In this document: piece after piece, positions 25,618-35,196 of the stretch
Position numbering within the stretch: the first letter of the stretch is position 1
Layout: every line of letters begins with the position of its first letter
DNA from: Streptomyces albipurpureus
Lineage (GTDB): Bacteria; Actinomycetota; Actinomycetes; Streptomycetales; Streptomycetaceae
DNA: 64,000 nucleotides
NCBI RefSeq assembly: GCF_023701525.1
Contig: NZ_JAMQAW010000029.1
Location: 48,731-112,730 of the forward strand
Reading direction: 5' to 3'
Program-made: the position numbers and the translations under genes
The notes under the pieces: generated by a model
What the model was told of the DNA's origin: nothing
Database searches by the model: none
What the model saw: only the letters and a program-made list of their open reading frames with translations

Positions 25618-28458
25618 TTACTCGTCCGCCGCGGCCTTGGCCGAAGCCGCGGTCTTCTTCGCGGTGGTCTTCCTGGCCGTCGTCTTGGCCGCGGTCTTCT
25701 TCGCCGCGGTCTTCGCGACGGTCTTCTTGGCTACCGTCTTCTTGGCGGTCGAGGCCTTCTTCGCAGGGGCCTTCTTCGCCGTCTTCTTGGCGGGTGACTT
25801 CGCACGCTTCTCCGCGAGCAGCTCATAGCCGCGCTCCGGAGTGATGTCATCCACGCTGTCGTCGGTCCGCAGGGTCGCGTTGGTCTCACCGTCGGTGACA
25901 TACGGACCGAAGCGGCCGTCCTTGACCACCACGGGACGCTCGCTGACCGGGTCGGTGCCCAGTTCCTTCAGCGGCGGCTTGGCGGCGGCGCGGCCACGCT
26001 GCTTGGGCTGTGCGTAGATCGCCAGCGCCTCGTCCAAGGTGATGGTGAAGAGCTGATCCTCGTTCTCCAAGGAGCGCGAGTCGGTGCCCTTCTTCAGATA
26101 CGGGCCGTACCGGCCGTTCTGCGCGGTGATCTCCACACCTTCGGCGTCCGTGCCGACCACCCGCGGGAGCGACATCAGCTTGAGCGCGTCCGCCAAGGTC
26201 ACCGTGTCGAGGGACATGCTCTTGAAGAGCGAGGCCGTCCGCGGCTTGACCGCGTTCTTGCCGGTCTTCGGGGTGCCCTCCGGAAGGATCTCCGTGACAT
26301 ACGGGCCATAACGCCCGTCCTTCGCGACGATCTCATTGCCCGACGCGGGGTCGGTGCCCAGGGCGAAGTCCCCGCTGGGCTTGGCCAGCAGTTCCTCCGC
26401 GTACTCAACGGTCAGCTCGTCCGGTGCGAGGTCCTCTGGCACATCCGCGCGCTGGTGGCCTTCCGTGTCCTTCTCGCCGCGCTCGACGTACGGCCCGTAC
26501 CGGCCGACCCGCAGCACGATGCCATCGCCGACCGGGAAGCTGGAGATCTCCCGGGCATCGATCGCGCCCAGGTCGGTGACCAGGGCCTTCAGACCGCCGA
26601 GGTGATCGCCATCGCCGTTGCCCGCGGAGGCCGCGTCACGCTTGCTGACCGCGGCGCCCTCGCCGAAGTAGAAGCGCTTCAGCCATGGCACTGACTGCGC
26701 CTCGCCCCGAGCGATGCAGTCGAGGTCGTCCTCCATCTTCGCGGTGAAGTCATAGTCGACCAGCCGACCGAAGTGGGTCTCCAGGAGGTTGACCACGGCG
26801 AAGCTCAGGAAGGAGGGCACCAGGGCCGTCCCCTTCTTGAAGACATAACCGCGGTCGAGGATGGTGCCGATGATCGAGGCATAGGTGGAAGGGCGTCCGA
26901 TCTCGCGCTCTTCCAACTCCTTGACCAGTGAGGCTTCGGTGTAGCGGGCTGGCGGCTTGGTCGCGTGCCCGTCGACCGAGATCTCCTCGGCGGCGAGCGG
27001 GTCACCCTCGCTGACCTGGGGAAGACGACGCTCACGGTCATCGAGCTCGGCGTTCGGGTCGTCAGCACCCTCGACGTAGGCCTTCATGAAGCCGTGGAAG
27101 GTGATCGTCTTACCCGAAGCGCTGAACTCGACGCTACGGCCGTCGGAGGCGGTGCCACCGATCTTCACGGTGACCGAGTTGCCGACGGCGTCCTTCATCT
27201 GGGATGCGACGGTCCGCTTCCAGATCAGCTCATAGAGCTTGAACTGCTCACCCTTCAGACCCGTCTCCGCCGGGGTGCGGAAACGGTCGCCCGAAGGTCG
27301 GATCGCCTCGTGCGCTTCCTGGGCGTTCTTGACCTTCCCGGCGTAGACGCGGGGCTTCTCGGGCAGATAGCTGGCCCCGTACAGCTGCGTCACCTGAGCA
27401 CGCGCCGCCGACACCGCGGTGTCGGAGAGCGTGGTGGAGTCGGTACGCATATAGGTGATGAAGCCGTTCTCGTACAGCTTCTGTGCGACCTGCATCGTGG
27501 CCTTGGCCCCGAATCCCAGCTTCCGCGACGCCTCCTGCTGCAGCGTCGTCGTACGGAAGGGGGCGTACGGAGAGCGACGGTAGGGCTTTGACTCGACCGA
27601 GCGCACCGAAAACGTAGAGGTCTCCAGCGCGGCGGCCAGCGCACGGGCCTGGGCCTCGTCCAACTGCATGACCTGGGCCTGGCCGGACTTCAGCTGCCCA
27701 TCGGGACCAAAGTCACGCCCCTGGGCGACCCGCTGGCCATCGACCGTGTTCAGCCGGGCGGTGAGGGTGGAGGGGTCGGAGGGGTCACCGGGGCGGCCGG
27801 TGGAGAACGTACCGGTCAGATCCCAGTACTCGGCGGAACGGAACGCCCTGCGCTCACGCTCCCGCTCGACGACCAGTCGAGTGGCGACGGACTGGACACG
27901 GCCGGCGGACAGCCGGGGCATGACCTTCTTCCACAGGACCGGCGAGACCTCGTAGCCGTAGAGCCGGTCCAGGATGCGGCGGGTCTCCTGGGCGTCGACC
28001 ATGCGCTTGTTCAGCTCGCGCGGATTGGCGACAGCCTCACGGATGGCGTCCTTGGTGATCTCGTGGAAGACCATCCGGTGCACCGGAACCTTGGGCTTGA
28101 GGACCTCCAGGAGGTGCCAGGCGATGGCCTCGCCCTCACGGTCCTCATCCGTGGCGAGGTAGAGCTCATCGGAATCGGCGAGCTGCTCTTTGAGCTTCCT
28201 GACCTGGGCCTTCTTGTCCGCGTTGACGACATAGACAGGCTGGAAGTCATGCTCCACATCGACGCCGAGGCGGCGCACCTCACCGGTGTACTTCTCGGGC
28301 ACCTCGGCCGCGCCGTTCGGGAGGTCGCGGATGTGCCCGACGCTCGCCTCGACGACATAGCCGGGGCCGAGATAGCCCTTGATCGTCTTCGCCTTGGCAG
28401 GCGACTCGACGATCACGAGGCGTCGGCGGCCCTGTGCGGTCTCGCTGGTCGGGGACAA
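25618..28458 (-). CDS. topA: DNA topoisomerase I
   Basis: 946 residues. The type IA enzyme relaxes negative supercoils. The TOPRIM start is RRLVIVESPAKAKTIKGYLG, the acidic triad region is YLATDEDREGEAIAWHL, and the catalytic tyrosine lies in GFITYMRTDSTTLS. The C-terminal part has five repeats of the GRYGPYV/GRFGPYV type, then a lysine-rich tail (AKKTAKKAPAKKASTAKKTV). Such tails are reported to raise processivity in Streptomyces TopA. I choose a TTG start at 28458: GGAGAG precedes it and the resulting MSPTSETAQGRRRLVIVE start and length fit the S. coelicolor protein (about 952 residues). The frame extends 49 codons upstream, but that sequence is Cys/Arg-rich and unlike TopA. Probably supercoiling-regulated, as in relatives. 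Confidence 0.95.
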   Translation of the reverse strand: MSPTSETAQGRRRLVIVESPAKAKTIKGYLGPGYVVEASVGHIRDLPNGAAEVPEKYTGEVRRLGVDVEHDFQPVYVVNADKKAQVRKLKEQLADSDELYLATDEDREGEAIAWHLLEVLKPKVPVHRMVFHEITKDAIREAVANPRELNKRMVDAQETRRILDRLYGYEVSPVLWKKVMPRLSAGRVQSVATRLVVERERERRAFRSAEYWDLTGTFSTGRPGDPSDPSTLTARLNTVDGQRVAQGRDFGPDGQLKSGQAQVMQLDEAQARALAAALETSTFSVRSVESKPYRRSPYAPFRTTTLQQEASRKLGFGAKATMQVAQKLYENGFITYMRTDSTTLSDTAVSAARAQVTQLYGASYLPEKPRVYAGKVKNAQEAHEAIRPSGDRFRTPAETGLKGEQFKLYELIWKRTVASQMKDAVGNSVTVKIGGTASDGRSVEFSASGKTITFHGFMKAYVEGADDPNAELDDRERRLPQVSEGDPLAAEEISVDGHATKPPARYTEASLVKELEEREIGRPSTYASIIGTILDRGYVFKKGTALVPSFLSFAVVNLLETHFGRLVDYDFTAKMEDDLDCIARGEAQSVPWLKRFYFGEGAAVSKRDAASAGNGDGDHLGGLKALVTDLGAIDAREISSFPVGDGIVLRVGRYGPYVERGEKDTEGHQRADVPEDLAPDELTVEYAEELLAKPSGDFALGTDPASGNEIVAKDGRYGPYVTEILPEGTPKTGKNAVKPRTASLFKSMSLDTVTLADALKLMSLPRVVGTDAEGVEITAQNGRYGPYLKKGTDSRSLENEDQLFTITLDEALAIYAQPKQRGRAAAKPPLKELGTDPVSERPVVVKDGRFGPYVTDGETNATLRTDDSVDDITPERGYELLAEKRAKSPAKKTAKKAPAKKASTAKKTVAKKTVAKTAAKKTAAKTTARKTTAKKTAASAKAAADE

Positions 28459-29255
28459 CTTCGCTCTTCTCTCCGGTTGAATGCTAAAGGGGCAGACACG
28501 GCAGTGCGACGCTGGTGACGCACGTCGTAAACACTGCTGCGGCACTGCTGGGCACTGCTCGACACTGCGGTGGTGCTGCTGCCGCTGCGGAGTGTGACGG
28601 TACAACCCGCCCCTGTGTCAAACGGCAAAAGCTCGCAACGGCCACTCGAACGGTAACCCGAGTCTGGGCATTCCTGCCGCCCGGACCGGCACGTCGGTGC
28701 TTCGGGGTCAAGCTGGGAGAGGACCCGGAGCGCAGTGCTCGGGGTGGTGGATCAGATACGGAGGCACCGGCACCGGGTCGGGTCGATGAGCGAGGCCAGT
28801 GAGCACGACCCGCGCAGCGCTCAGGGATTCGGAATGTGGTGATCAGTACAGGGTGAGCTTCGCTCTGGTCTGGTACCGGCCGTGCTCAGACAGGCGCAAA
28901 AGTCGTCTGAAGAACGCGCCTACCGGAGTCTCCCGGAGGCCTCCGCTCAGGGTGCCGGCTCGGGACTTCGCCCTGGAGCGTTCGCTCGGGACGGCCGTGG
29001 AAAGCCCTCAGCGCAGCACGGAGAGGCCAGGGAAAACTCAGGTAAAGAACTTATGGAGAGAGGAGATGCCCCAGAAGTTCTCGGACACCCGGGTGCGTCG
29101 TCTGGTCGAACATCCCGGTACGTGCCTGGCTCCGTCGAGCATCTTTCGTCGAACGCGCTCGATCAGCGCACTCGATCAGCGCACTCAGAGCTGGCTGAGG
29201 CGCCCTCCCGGTCGGCGCCACCGATCACGACCCTCCGCCCAGTGGCGCGGCGCCC
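28459..29255. other. topA upstream region, no gene seen
   Basis: About 800 bp with no convincing coding sequence. Bases 28530-28600 contain several imperfect CACTGCTG/CACTGCGG repeats just upstream of topA and may hold its promoters. The open frames to the right lack codon bias and family features. Confidence 0.5.
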
Positions 29256-29453
29256 TCAGATGCGGCTGAGGCACCACAACCCGAGGGCAAGCGAAGCCAG
29301 GGAGAACATGGTGGTGAGGGCGGCGGCAACACTGGGGTGCACCCCGTGGGCTACCGGTGCCCGGTGGGTCATCCGGACCACGGTCCACAGCAGCAGTCCG
29401 GCTCCGAACAGCATGAACGCCCCGCTGGCGAAGATCGCTGGCCCGCTCTCCAT
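29256..29453 (-). CDS. small two-TM membrane protein, unrecognised
   Basis: 65 residues with two hydrophobic helices (about 6-25, GPAIFASGAFMLFGAGLLLW, and 43-62, AALTTMFSLASLALGLWC) joined by a basic loop (RMTHRAPVAHG). I start at ATG 29453 because the protein becomes protein-like there; the frame is open for 81 more codons upstream, but these are low-complexity. A CGGGG-type ribosome-binding site precedes the ATG. A small conserved membrane protein lies at this place, between topA and the methyltransferase, in S. coelicolor as I recall. Function unknown. Confidence 0.65.
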   Translation of the reverse strand: MESGPAIFASGAFMLFGAGLLLWTVVRMTHRAPVAHGVHPSVAAALTTMFSLASLALGLWCLSRI

Positions 29454-29710
29454 GCCCGTACCCCGTCCGTGTTCAGCTCGTCCAGGTCCTTGCTGAGAAC
29501 CGAGGTGACCTGGGGTGACCTCGGGGCTGAGGCTGGCAGGTCCGGACGTCTGGAGCGGAAAATCCGGGTGAACGCCGCGTGGGTTCACCCGGGTGGGGCG
29601 ATCGGTCCCTTCTGCGGCATCCCTTTCTGGCTTCCCTTTGGCTTCCTCTTTGATCCCGCGGGGCTGCTCTTGGTGATCTTCCCTGGCCGTTCTCACCTGA
29701 ACAGGGGCTC

Positions 29711-29735
29711 AAGGGCCGCATGTTCTGCGGCCCTT
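29711..29735 (-). terminator. perfect 10-bp hairpin downstream of the methyltransferase
   Basis: Arms AAGGGCCGCA (29711-29720) and TGCGGCCCTT (29726-29735) with a 5-nt loop. It lies 180 bases beyond the methyltransferase stop on the minus strand. The rest of 29454-29914 shows no gene. Confidence 0.7.
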
Positions 29736-29914
29736 CACCAGCACATTCGTCGACGCCCGACCCGGTACTGATGGCCCCCACCCGGTAGTACAGGCCTTCA
29801 GCACCACATTTGTCCCGCCCGGCCGGGTAGAGGCCCGACAGCCGTCCAGCCGCGATACCGCGGCGCTCCCCCAGGACTCGTCGGTCCGGGCCCGACGGGG
29901 CGGTTGCCCTCCGC

Positions 29915-31459
29915 CTAGGCAGCGGGCCAGGAGGCCGACGGAACAGGCTCAAGGAAGCCCTCCTCCACCAGCAGCCGCAGGGCCTGCGGGGTGCGATCCC
30001 TCAGCAACACCGGGTCCTCGTCGATCAACTGGGCAATCGCGTCCAGAATCCGCCCGGCACTCAGGGTCCCGTCGCACGCTCCCGCGAACCCCGCACCGAC
30101 CGTGTCCACCTTGGTGGCCCGACGCATGCCGCGGTTCTGTCGGAGCACCACATGCTCGGGGTCCTCGGCGCCGGGCTGACCGACCTGTTCCTGCACCACA
30201 TCGGCCGCGAGGGTGAAGTGATCAGCCAGCAGGGCCGCATCATCATGCGTACTCAGATAGTCCTGCCGGGCGAAATGGTCACGCACGCTGTCACCCAGCG
30301 GCTGTTCCACCGGGTGGGGCCACTCCTCCACGACGATCGACGGTCGCTCGAATCCGGACTTGCGCAGGGTGATCCAGCCAAATCCAACGGCCTTGGTCCC
30401 ACGGCTCTCAAACTCATCCAGCCATCGTTCGTACCGTTCGGCGTAACGCGCGGGATCACCGCGGTGATCCCCGCTGTCCCGCAACCACAGTTCGGCGTAC
30501 TGCGTCACGTCCTGTACCTCGCGCTGGACGATCCAGGCATCGCAGCCACGGGGAACCCAGGAGCGGAGCCGCTCCTGCCACTCCTCCCCCTCGACATGCT
30601 CCCAATTGGCCAGGAATTGGGCGTATCCACCCTGGTTCAGCCGATCACCCGCCCGCTGCACCAGGGAGCGGCACAGCTCGTCCCCGGCCATCCCACCGTC
30701 CCGGTAGGTCAGTCGCGCGTCCGGGCCGCTTGCCCCAGGGGAGATCACAAAGGGCGGGTTCGAGACGATGAGGTCGTAGGTGTCCTGGTCGACCGGCTCA
30801 AAGAGCGAACCCTGGCGGAGATCGGCCTCCGGAGCGGCGGACAGCGCAAGGGTGAGGCGGGTGAAGGCGAGTGCGCGGGGGTTGAGATCGGTAGCCGTGA
30901 CCTGAGTGGAGTGCTGGGCGGCGTGGAGCGCCTGAATGCCAGAGCCGGTCCCGATGTCGAGCGCGGCGGACACAGGTGTGCGCACGGTGATTCCGGCGAG
31001 CGTCGTGGACGCCCCGCCGACACCGAGGACGACCTCATGGCTCTGGCCACTCGCACCGGCGGCTCCGCCCACCGCACAGCCCAGGTCGGAGACGATGAAC
31101 CAGTCCTGCCCCTCGGGGCCGCCGTACGGCCGGACGTCCACGGTCGCCAGCACAGCGCCTTCCGACCGGACCAACCAACCGTCGGTGAGGCACTCCTCCA
31201 GCGGGAGAACGGCACTGACCTGCGCCTCCGGGACGGGCTGCTGAAGCAGGAACAACCGCACCAGCGAGTCCAGGGCGCTGCTCCCGCGAGTGGCCCTCAG
31301 GGCGGGCACCGTCTCACTGCGGGCGAGCGCGGCATACGCCGACGCGCCGAGGAGGTCGAGCAGCCCATCGACGGTGAAGGCACCGGCGAGTAGCGCCTCC
31401 CTCAGCTTGAGGGCGTGGACGGGCGAAGGCAGGTCGGATGAGGCGTCGGCGGTACTCAC
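29915..31459 (-). CDS. class I SAM-dependent methyltransferase with NPPF motif
   Basis: 514 residues. The N-terminal 150 residues are a helical domain with LLQQPVPEAQVSAVLPLEE. The Rossmann domain follows with the SAM loop ALDIGTGSGIQALHAA, the acidic ribose residue in TATDLNPRALAF, and the catalytic motif LIVSNPPFVISPG. NPPF/Y marks N-methyltransferases of the HemK/RsmC/TrmN6 type acting on Gln, or on adenine or guanine amino groups. The C-terminal part is unassigned. The substrate is probably RNA, DNA or a translation factor, by inference. GTG 31459 begins a protein-like sequence but its Shine-Dalgarno is weak and close; the frame extends to 31600. It matches the conserved methyltransferase between topA and the pyrophosphatase in S. 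coelicolor as I recall. Confidence 0.88.
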   Translation of the reverse strand: MSTADASSDLPSPVHALKLREALLAGAFTVDGLLDLLGASAYAALARSETVPALRATRGSSALDSLVRLFLLQQPVPEAQVSAVLPLEECLTDGWLVRSEGAVLATVDVRPYGGPEGQDWFIVSDLGCAVGGAAGASGQSHEVVLGVGGASTTLAGITVRTPVSAALDIGTGSGIQALHAAQHSTQVTATDLNPRALAFTRLTLALSAAPEADLRQGSLFEPVDQDTYDLIVSNPPFVISPGASGPDARLTYRDGGMAGDELCRSLVQRAGDRLNQGGYAQFLANWEHVEGEEWQERLRSWVPRGCDAWIVQREVQDVTQYAELWLRDSGDHRGDPARYAERYERWLDEFESRGTKAVGFGWITLRKSGFERPSIVVEEWPHPVEQPLGDSVRDHFARQDYLSTHDDAALLADHFTLAADVVQEQVGQPGAEDPEHVVLRQNRGMRRATKVDTVGAGFAGACDGTLSAGRILDAIAQLIDEDPVLLRDRTPQALRLLVEEGFLEPVPSASWPAA

Positions 31460-31648
31460 CCGTCCATTGTGGCGGTCGCCTCTGACAATCCCTGCCAACC
31501 GCCACCACCAACCGACGGCGAACAGCTGCCGACCGGCGATCCCCGTCGGCAGCCGTGCTACTCGTTCAGCCCAATCCTTCCGCCGCGGCGCGGTGACCAC
31601 TGTTCAGCTGGGCGCGCTCAAGCGGCCGTTGCTCAAGCGTCTCCGCCC

Positions 31649-31696
31649 AAAGCCTCTGCCGCTCAAAGCCTCTGCCGCTCAAAGCCTCTGCCGCTC
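31649..31696. repeat. three perfect tandem 16-bp repeats
   Basis: The unit AAAGCCTCTGCCGCTC is repeated exactly at 31649-31664, 31665-31680 and 31681-31696, with degenerate copies on both sides (CTCAAGCGTCTCCGCCC on the left, CTCAAGACCTGCC on the right). It lies in the 447-bp gene-free stretch 31460-31906 upstream of the methyltransferase; nothing else is seen there. Confidence 0.92.
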
Positions 31697-31906
31697 AAGA
31701 CCTGCCCTGCTCGGGCGGTTCACGCCGTTTCCGCCCAAGCGGCCGTTCTCCACCCAGCAGCCGTTCCGGAGATCGCTCCGGCGGTGATCACCGGTGACGG
31801 TCTCCGGCGGCGATGGGGAATGCGGGCGGCCCGTGGCCCAGGCGGTCGCGAGCCGGACTCTCGTGGAAGGCTGCGACCCGAGGGCTGTGGGACTGGCCGT
31901 CGTCGC

Positions 31907-32476
31907 TCAGGTGACCGAGCCGGCCGCGGGGCTCGGCTTCACGGGCTTGCAACCCGGCTGCTTCGCCATGGCCGTACCGGTCTCCCCCGACCGCAACTTC
32001 TGCCGGGCGGTCTGGTTCTGTTCGATCTTCGCCAGCCCCTCGGCGATCGGCTTCAGCCCGTCCGCGAAGTTCTGCTGGTTCTGGATGTCGAGCGCGTCGA
32101 CCTGCTTCTTGAGGTTGAGGTACGCCGTGGACTCGGCGTCGAACTCGGCGGCGGCGTCCTTCACCAGCTTTTCGCCACCGTCGACGGGCGGCGTTCCTGC
32201 GGCCCGCAGCGCCGCAGCGTGTCCCTTGTCCGCGTCCGAGAGGTCCTGGAATGCCTTGGAGTCGGCGGTCTGGATGTCTGCTGGCTTGCCGTCCGACGCG
32301 GTGGAGCGGATCAGCTGTTCCGCCTCGGCCCGCTTCTTGATCTGCGGTTGTGCCGCATCGCAGTACTTCTTGGCCCAGTCGTCGACCGTAAATTTGTCCT
32401 CGTCGCTGCTGCAACCCGACAGCGCCAGTACCAGCACCGCACCGCCGGACAGTGCGACCGCAAGCTTCTTGTTCAC
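31907..32476 (-). CDS. small lipoprotein, function unknown
   Basis: 189 residues from GTG 32476, preceded by GGAAGGGA. The signal sequence MNKKLAVALSGGAVLVLALSGC has a clear lipobox (LSGC). The mature protein is mostly helical, with a Cys in KKYCDAAQPQI and another near the end (KQPGCKPV) that could pair. The middle, YLNLKKQVDALDIQNQQNFADGL, is predicted helical. It is expected on the outer face of the membrane. Its neighbour upstream is the H+-pyrophosphatase gene, separated by a strong terminator, so it is likely its own transcript. The frame extends upstream to 32545, but the signal peptide decides the start. Confidence 0.82.
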   Translation of the reverse strand: MNKKLAVALSGGAVLVLALSGCSSDEDKFTVDDWAKKYCDAAQPQIKKRAEAEQLIRSTASDGKPADIQTADSKAFQDLSDADKGHAAALRAAGTPPVDGGEKLVKDAAAEFDAESTAYLNLKKQVDALDIQNQQNFADGLKPIAEGLAKIEQNQTARQKLRSGETGTAMAKQPGCKPVKPSPAAGSVT

Positions 32477-32621
32477 CGGATTGGTCCCTTCCAAGGCTCT
32501 CGGCCCCGGAACATACACGCCATGTAGCCGGCAGTAGTGCGTCACACATCCGGTTCATACCGCATTGGGCCATATGCATCATGGGAGAGAAGGCTCACGG
32601 CACAAAACTGACGCAGCCCAG

Positions 32622-32663
32622 GAGTGGGCGGACGAAGCGTCACCACGCATCGTCCGCCCACTC
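32622..32663 (-). terminator. strong hairpin terminator of hppA
   Basis: Arms GAGTGGGCGGACGA (32622-32635) and TCGTCCGCCCACTC (32650-32663) pair perfectly over 14 bp. After an A-A mismatch a further 4-bp stem (GCGT/ACGC) closes a CACC tetraloop. It lies 80 bases beyond the hppA stop on the minus strand. The lipoprotein gene starts beyond it. Confidence 0.88.
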
Positions 32664-32743
32664 TTTGAGTCGCTCTGAAGTCGGCTCTGTTCTGTTTCTG
32701 AGTCGCTCTGTATCGGTATGAGACGGGACCGATCAGACGGTCG

Positions 32744-35152
32744 TCACGACACCACCGCGGGGTCGGGTGTCTTTGACTTGCGTTCGATCGGGCTGGGTTC
32801 GTCGTCCCCGACGGCGATGCCGCGCCGCTTGGAGACATAGACGGCTCCGACGATGATCAACACGGAGACCACCGCCACCAGCGCCCTGATCCCGGCACTG
32901 GCGTCATCGCCGTAGCTGAACTGCACCACCGCCGGGGCGATCAGCAGTGCGACCAGGTTCATCACCTTCAACAGCGGGTTGATGGCCGGCCCTGCCGTGT
33001 CCTTGAACGGGTCGCCGACCGTATCGCCGATCACGGTCGCGGCGTGGGCCTCGCTGCCCTTACCGCCGTGGTGACCGTCCTCAACGAGTTTCTTGGCGTT
33101 GTCCCAGGCGCCCCCCGAGTTGGCGAGGAATACGGCCATGAGCGTGCCCGTACCGATCGCCCCCGCGAGGAACGCGCCGAGTGCACCGACGCCCAGGGAG
33201 AATCCGACCGCGATCGGGGTGAGTACGGCCAGCAGGCCGGGCGTGGCGAGTTCCCGCAGCGCGTCCTTGGTGCAGATGTCGACGACGCGCCCGTACTCCG
33301 GCTTCTCGGTGTAGTCCATGATCCCGGGGTGCTCACGGAACTGCCGCCGCACCTCGTAGACCACCGCCCCCGCCGACCGGGACACCGCGTTGATGGCGAG
33401 CCCGGAGAAGAGGAAGACGACCGCCGCGCCGAGGATCAGGCCCACCAGATTGTTGGGCTGCGAAATGTCCATGACGAGGTTCATGGGAGCGCCGTCGCCG
33501 ACCTTCTCTCCGACGTCCCTGGCCGCAGTCGCGATGGCGTCGCGGTACGAACCGAAGAGCGCGGCAGCCGCCAGTACGGCGGTGGCGATGGCGATTCCCT
33601 TGGTGATGGCCTTGGTGGTGTTGCCGACGGCGTCCAGGTCGGTGAGCACCTGAGCACCCGCACCCTGAACATCGCCCGACATCTCGGCGATGCCCTGGGC
33701 GTTGTCGGAGACCGGTCCGAAGGTGTCCATGGCGACGATGACACCGACGGTGGTGAGCAGTCCGGTACCGGCGAGCGCGACCGCGAAGAGCGCCAGCATG
33801 ATCGAAGTGCCGCCGAGCAGGAAGGCCCCGTAGACGCCCAAACCGATCAAGAGGGCGGTGTATACGGCGGATTCCAGTCCGATGGAGATTCCGGCCAGTA
33901 CGACCGTGGCGGGGCCGGTCAGCGATGACTTACCGATGTCCCTGACGGGCCTTCGGTTGGTCTCGGTGAAGTACCCCGTCAACTGCTGGATCAGGGCCGC
34001 GAGCACGATGCCGATGGCCACGGCGATGAGCGCGAAGATCCGCGGGTCCCCGTCGTGGGCCTTGACCGCGGCCTCGGTGACACCCTCCAAATCAGCGAAT
34101 GAGGACGGGAGGTAGGCGAAGGCAGCGATCGCCACGAGAACGAGCGAGATCACCGCGGAGATGAAGAATCCACGGTTGATCGCGGTCATCCCGCTGCGGT
34201 CAGAGCGACGCGGAGCGACCGCGAAGATTCCGATCATCGCGGTAAGGACGCCGATCGCCGGAACGATCAGCGGGAAAGCGAGTCCGGCGTCACCGAAGGC
34301 CGCCGTACCGAGGATGAGCGCCGCGACGAGGGTGACCGCGTACGACTCAAAGAGGTCCGCCGCCATTCCCGCGCAGTCGCCGACGTTGTCGCCCACATTG
34401 TCGGCGATGGTGGCGGCGTTACGGGGATCATCTTCGGGGATGCCCTGTTCAACCTTGCCGACAAGGTCGGCACCCACGTCGGCGGCCTTGGTGAAGATGC
34501 CACCACCGACTCGCATAAACATCGCGATCAGCGCGGCGCCGAGGCCAAAGCCCTCCAGCACCTTGGGTGCGTCGGCCGCGTAGACGAGAACGACACAGGA
34601 GGCCCCGAGAAGACCGAGGCCCACCGTGAACATTCCGACTACGCCGCCCGTACGGAAAGCGATCTTCATGGCTTTGTGCGCGACGGCGGTGAGATCCTTT
34701 TCGGGTTCGCCCTCCGCGGGTGTCGCTTCACGCGCGGCTGCCGCCACGCGCACATTCGCCCTTACGGCAAGGCGCATCCCGATGTACCCGGTGGCCGCCG
34801 AGAAAAGCGCGCCCACCAGGAAGAACAGTGAACGCCCTGCACGCTGCGACCAGTTGTCGGCCGGTAGGAGCAGGAGGAGAAAGAACACCACGACGGCGAA
34901 GATGCCGAGCGTGCGCAACTGCCGGGCCAGATAGGCGTTTGCGCCTTCCTGGACCGCTGCCGCGATCTCCTTCATGGAATCGGTGCCCTCGCCGGCCGCC
35001 AGCACCTGGCGCACCAGCAGTTGGGCAACGACAAGCGCTGCCAGCGCCACGGCAGCAATGACAAAAATGATCAGGCGATTGTCATCCGTGAGTACCGCAG
35101 CTGCGAGAGAAGTGGGGTGATCGGCCAGTTCTGAGGTGTAGAGCCCCGCCAT
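32744..35152 (-). CDS. hppA: proton-translocating membrane pyrophosphatase (K+-independent type)
   Basis: 802 residues, about 16 TM helices. It couples PPi hydrolysis to proton export across the cytoplasmic membrane. The PPi-binding signature DVGADLVGKVEQGIPEDDPR is present, followed by NVGDNVGDCAGMAADLFESY; the second acidic site is VISDNAQGIAEM-like (GPVSDNAQGIAEMS). The sequence GNTTKAITKG has Lys and Thr at the positions that define K+-independent enzymes (K+-dependent ones have GNTTAAxGKG). ATG 35152 is preceded by AAGGAGGACGA, an ideal ribosome-binding site; the in-frame ATG at 35182 is not. A TACAAT -10 box lies 38-44 bases upstream of the start. It is a single-gene transcript by its terminator. 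Confidence 0.97.
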   Translation of the reverse strand: MAGLYTSELADHPTSLAAAVLTDDNRLIIFVIAAVALAALVVAQLLVRQVLAAGEGTDSMKEIAAAVQEGANAYLARQLRTLGIFAVVVFFLLLLLPADNWSQRAGRSLFFLVGALFSAATGYIGMRLAVRANVRVAAAAREATPAEGEPEKDLTAVAHKAMKIAFRTGGVVGMFTVGLGLLGASCVVLVYAADAPKVLEGFGLGAALIAMFMRVGGGIFTKAADVGADLVGKVEQGIPEDDPRNAATIADNVGDNVGDCAGMAADLFESYAVTLVAALILGTAAFGDAGLAFPLIVPAIGVLTAMIGIFAVAPRRSDRSGMTAINRGFFISAVISLVLVAIAAFAYLPSSFADLEGVTEAAVKAHDGDPRIFALIAVAIGIVLAALIQQLTGYFTETNRRPVRDIGKSSLTGPATVVLAGISIGLESAVYTALLIGLGVYGAFLLGGTSIMLALFAVALAGTGLLTTVGVIVAMDTFGPVSDNAQGIAEMSGDVQGAGAQVLTDLDAVGNTTKAITKGIAIATAVLAAAALFGSYRDAIATAARDVGEKVGDGAPMNLVMDISQPNNLVGLILGAAVVFLFSGLAINAVSRSAGAVVYEVRRQFREHPGIMDYTEKPEYGRVVDICTKDALRELATPGLLAVLTPIAVGFSLGVGALGAFLAGAIGTGTLMAVFLANSGGAWDNAKKLVEDGHHGGKGSEAHAATVIGDTVGDPFKDTAGPAINPLLKVMNLVALLIAPAVVQFSYGDDASAGIRALVAVVSVLIIVGAVYVSKRRGIAVGDDEPSPIERKSKTPDPAVVS

Positions 35153-35190
35153 TCGTCCTCCTTGACGTCGTCCAGAGCTCAAGATGGACG

Positions 35191-35196
35191 GATTGT
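35191..35196 (-). promoter_or_regulatory. putative hppA -10 box
   Basis: TACAAT on the minus strand (35191-35196) would start transcription about 32 bases before the hppA ATG. TGTTTT lies 17 bases upstream as a poor -35. Confidence 0.4.
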
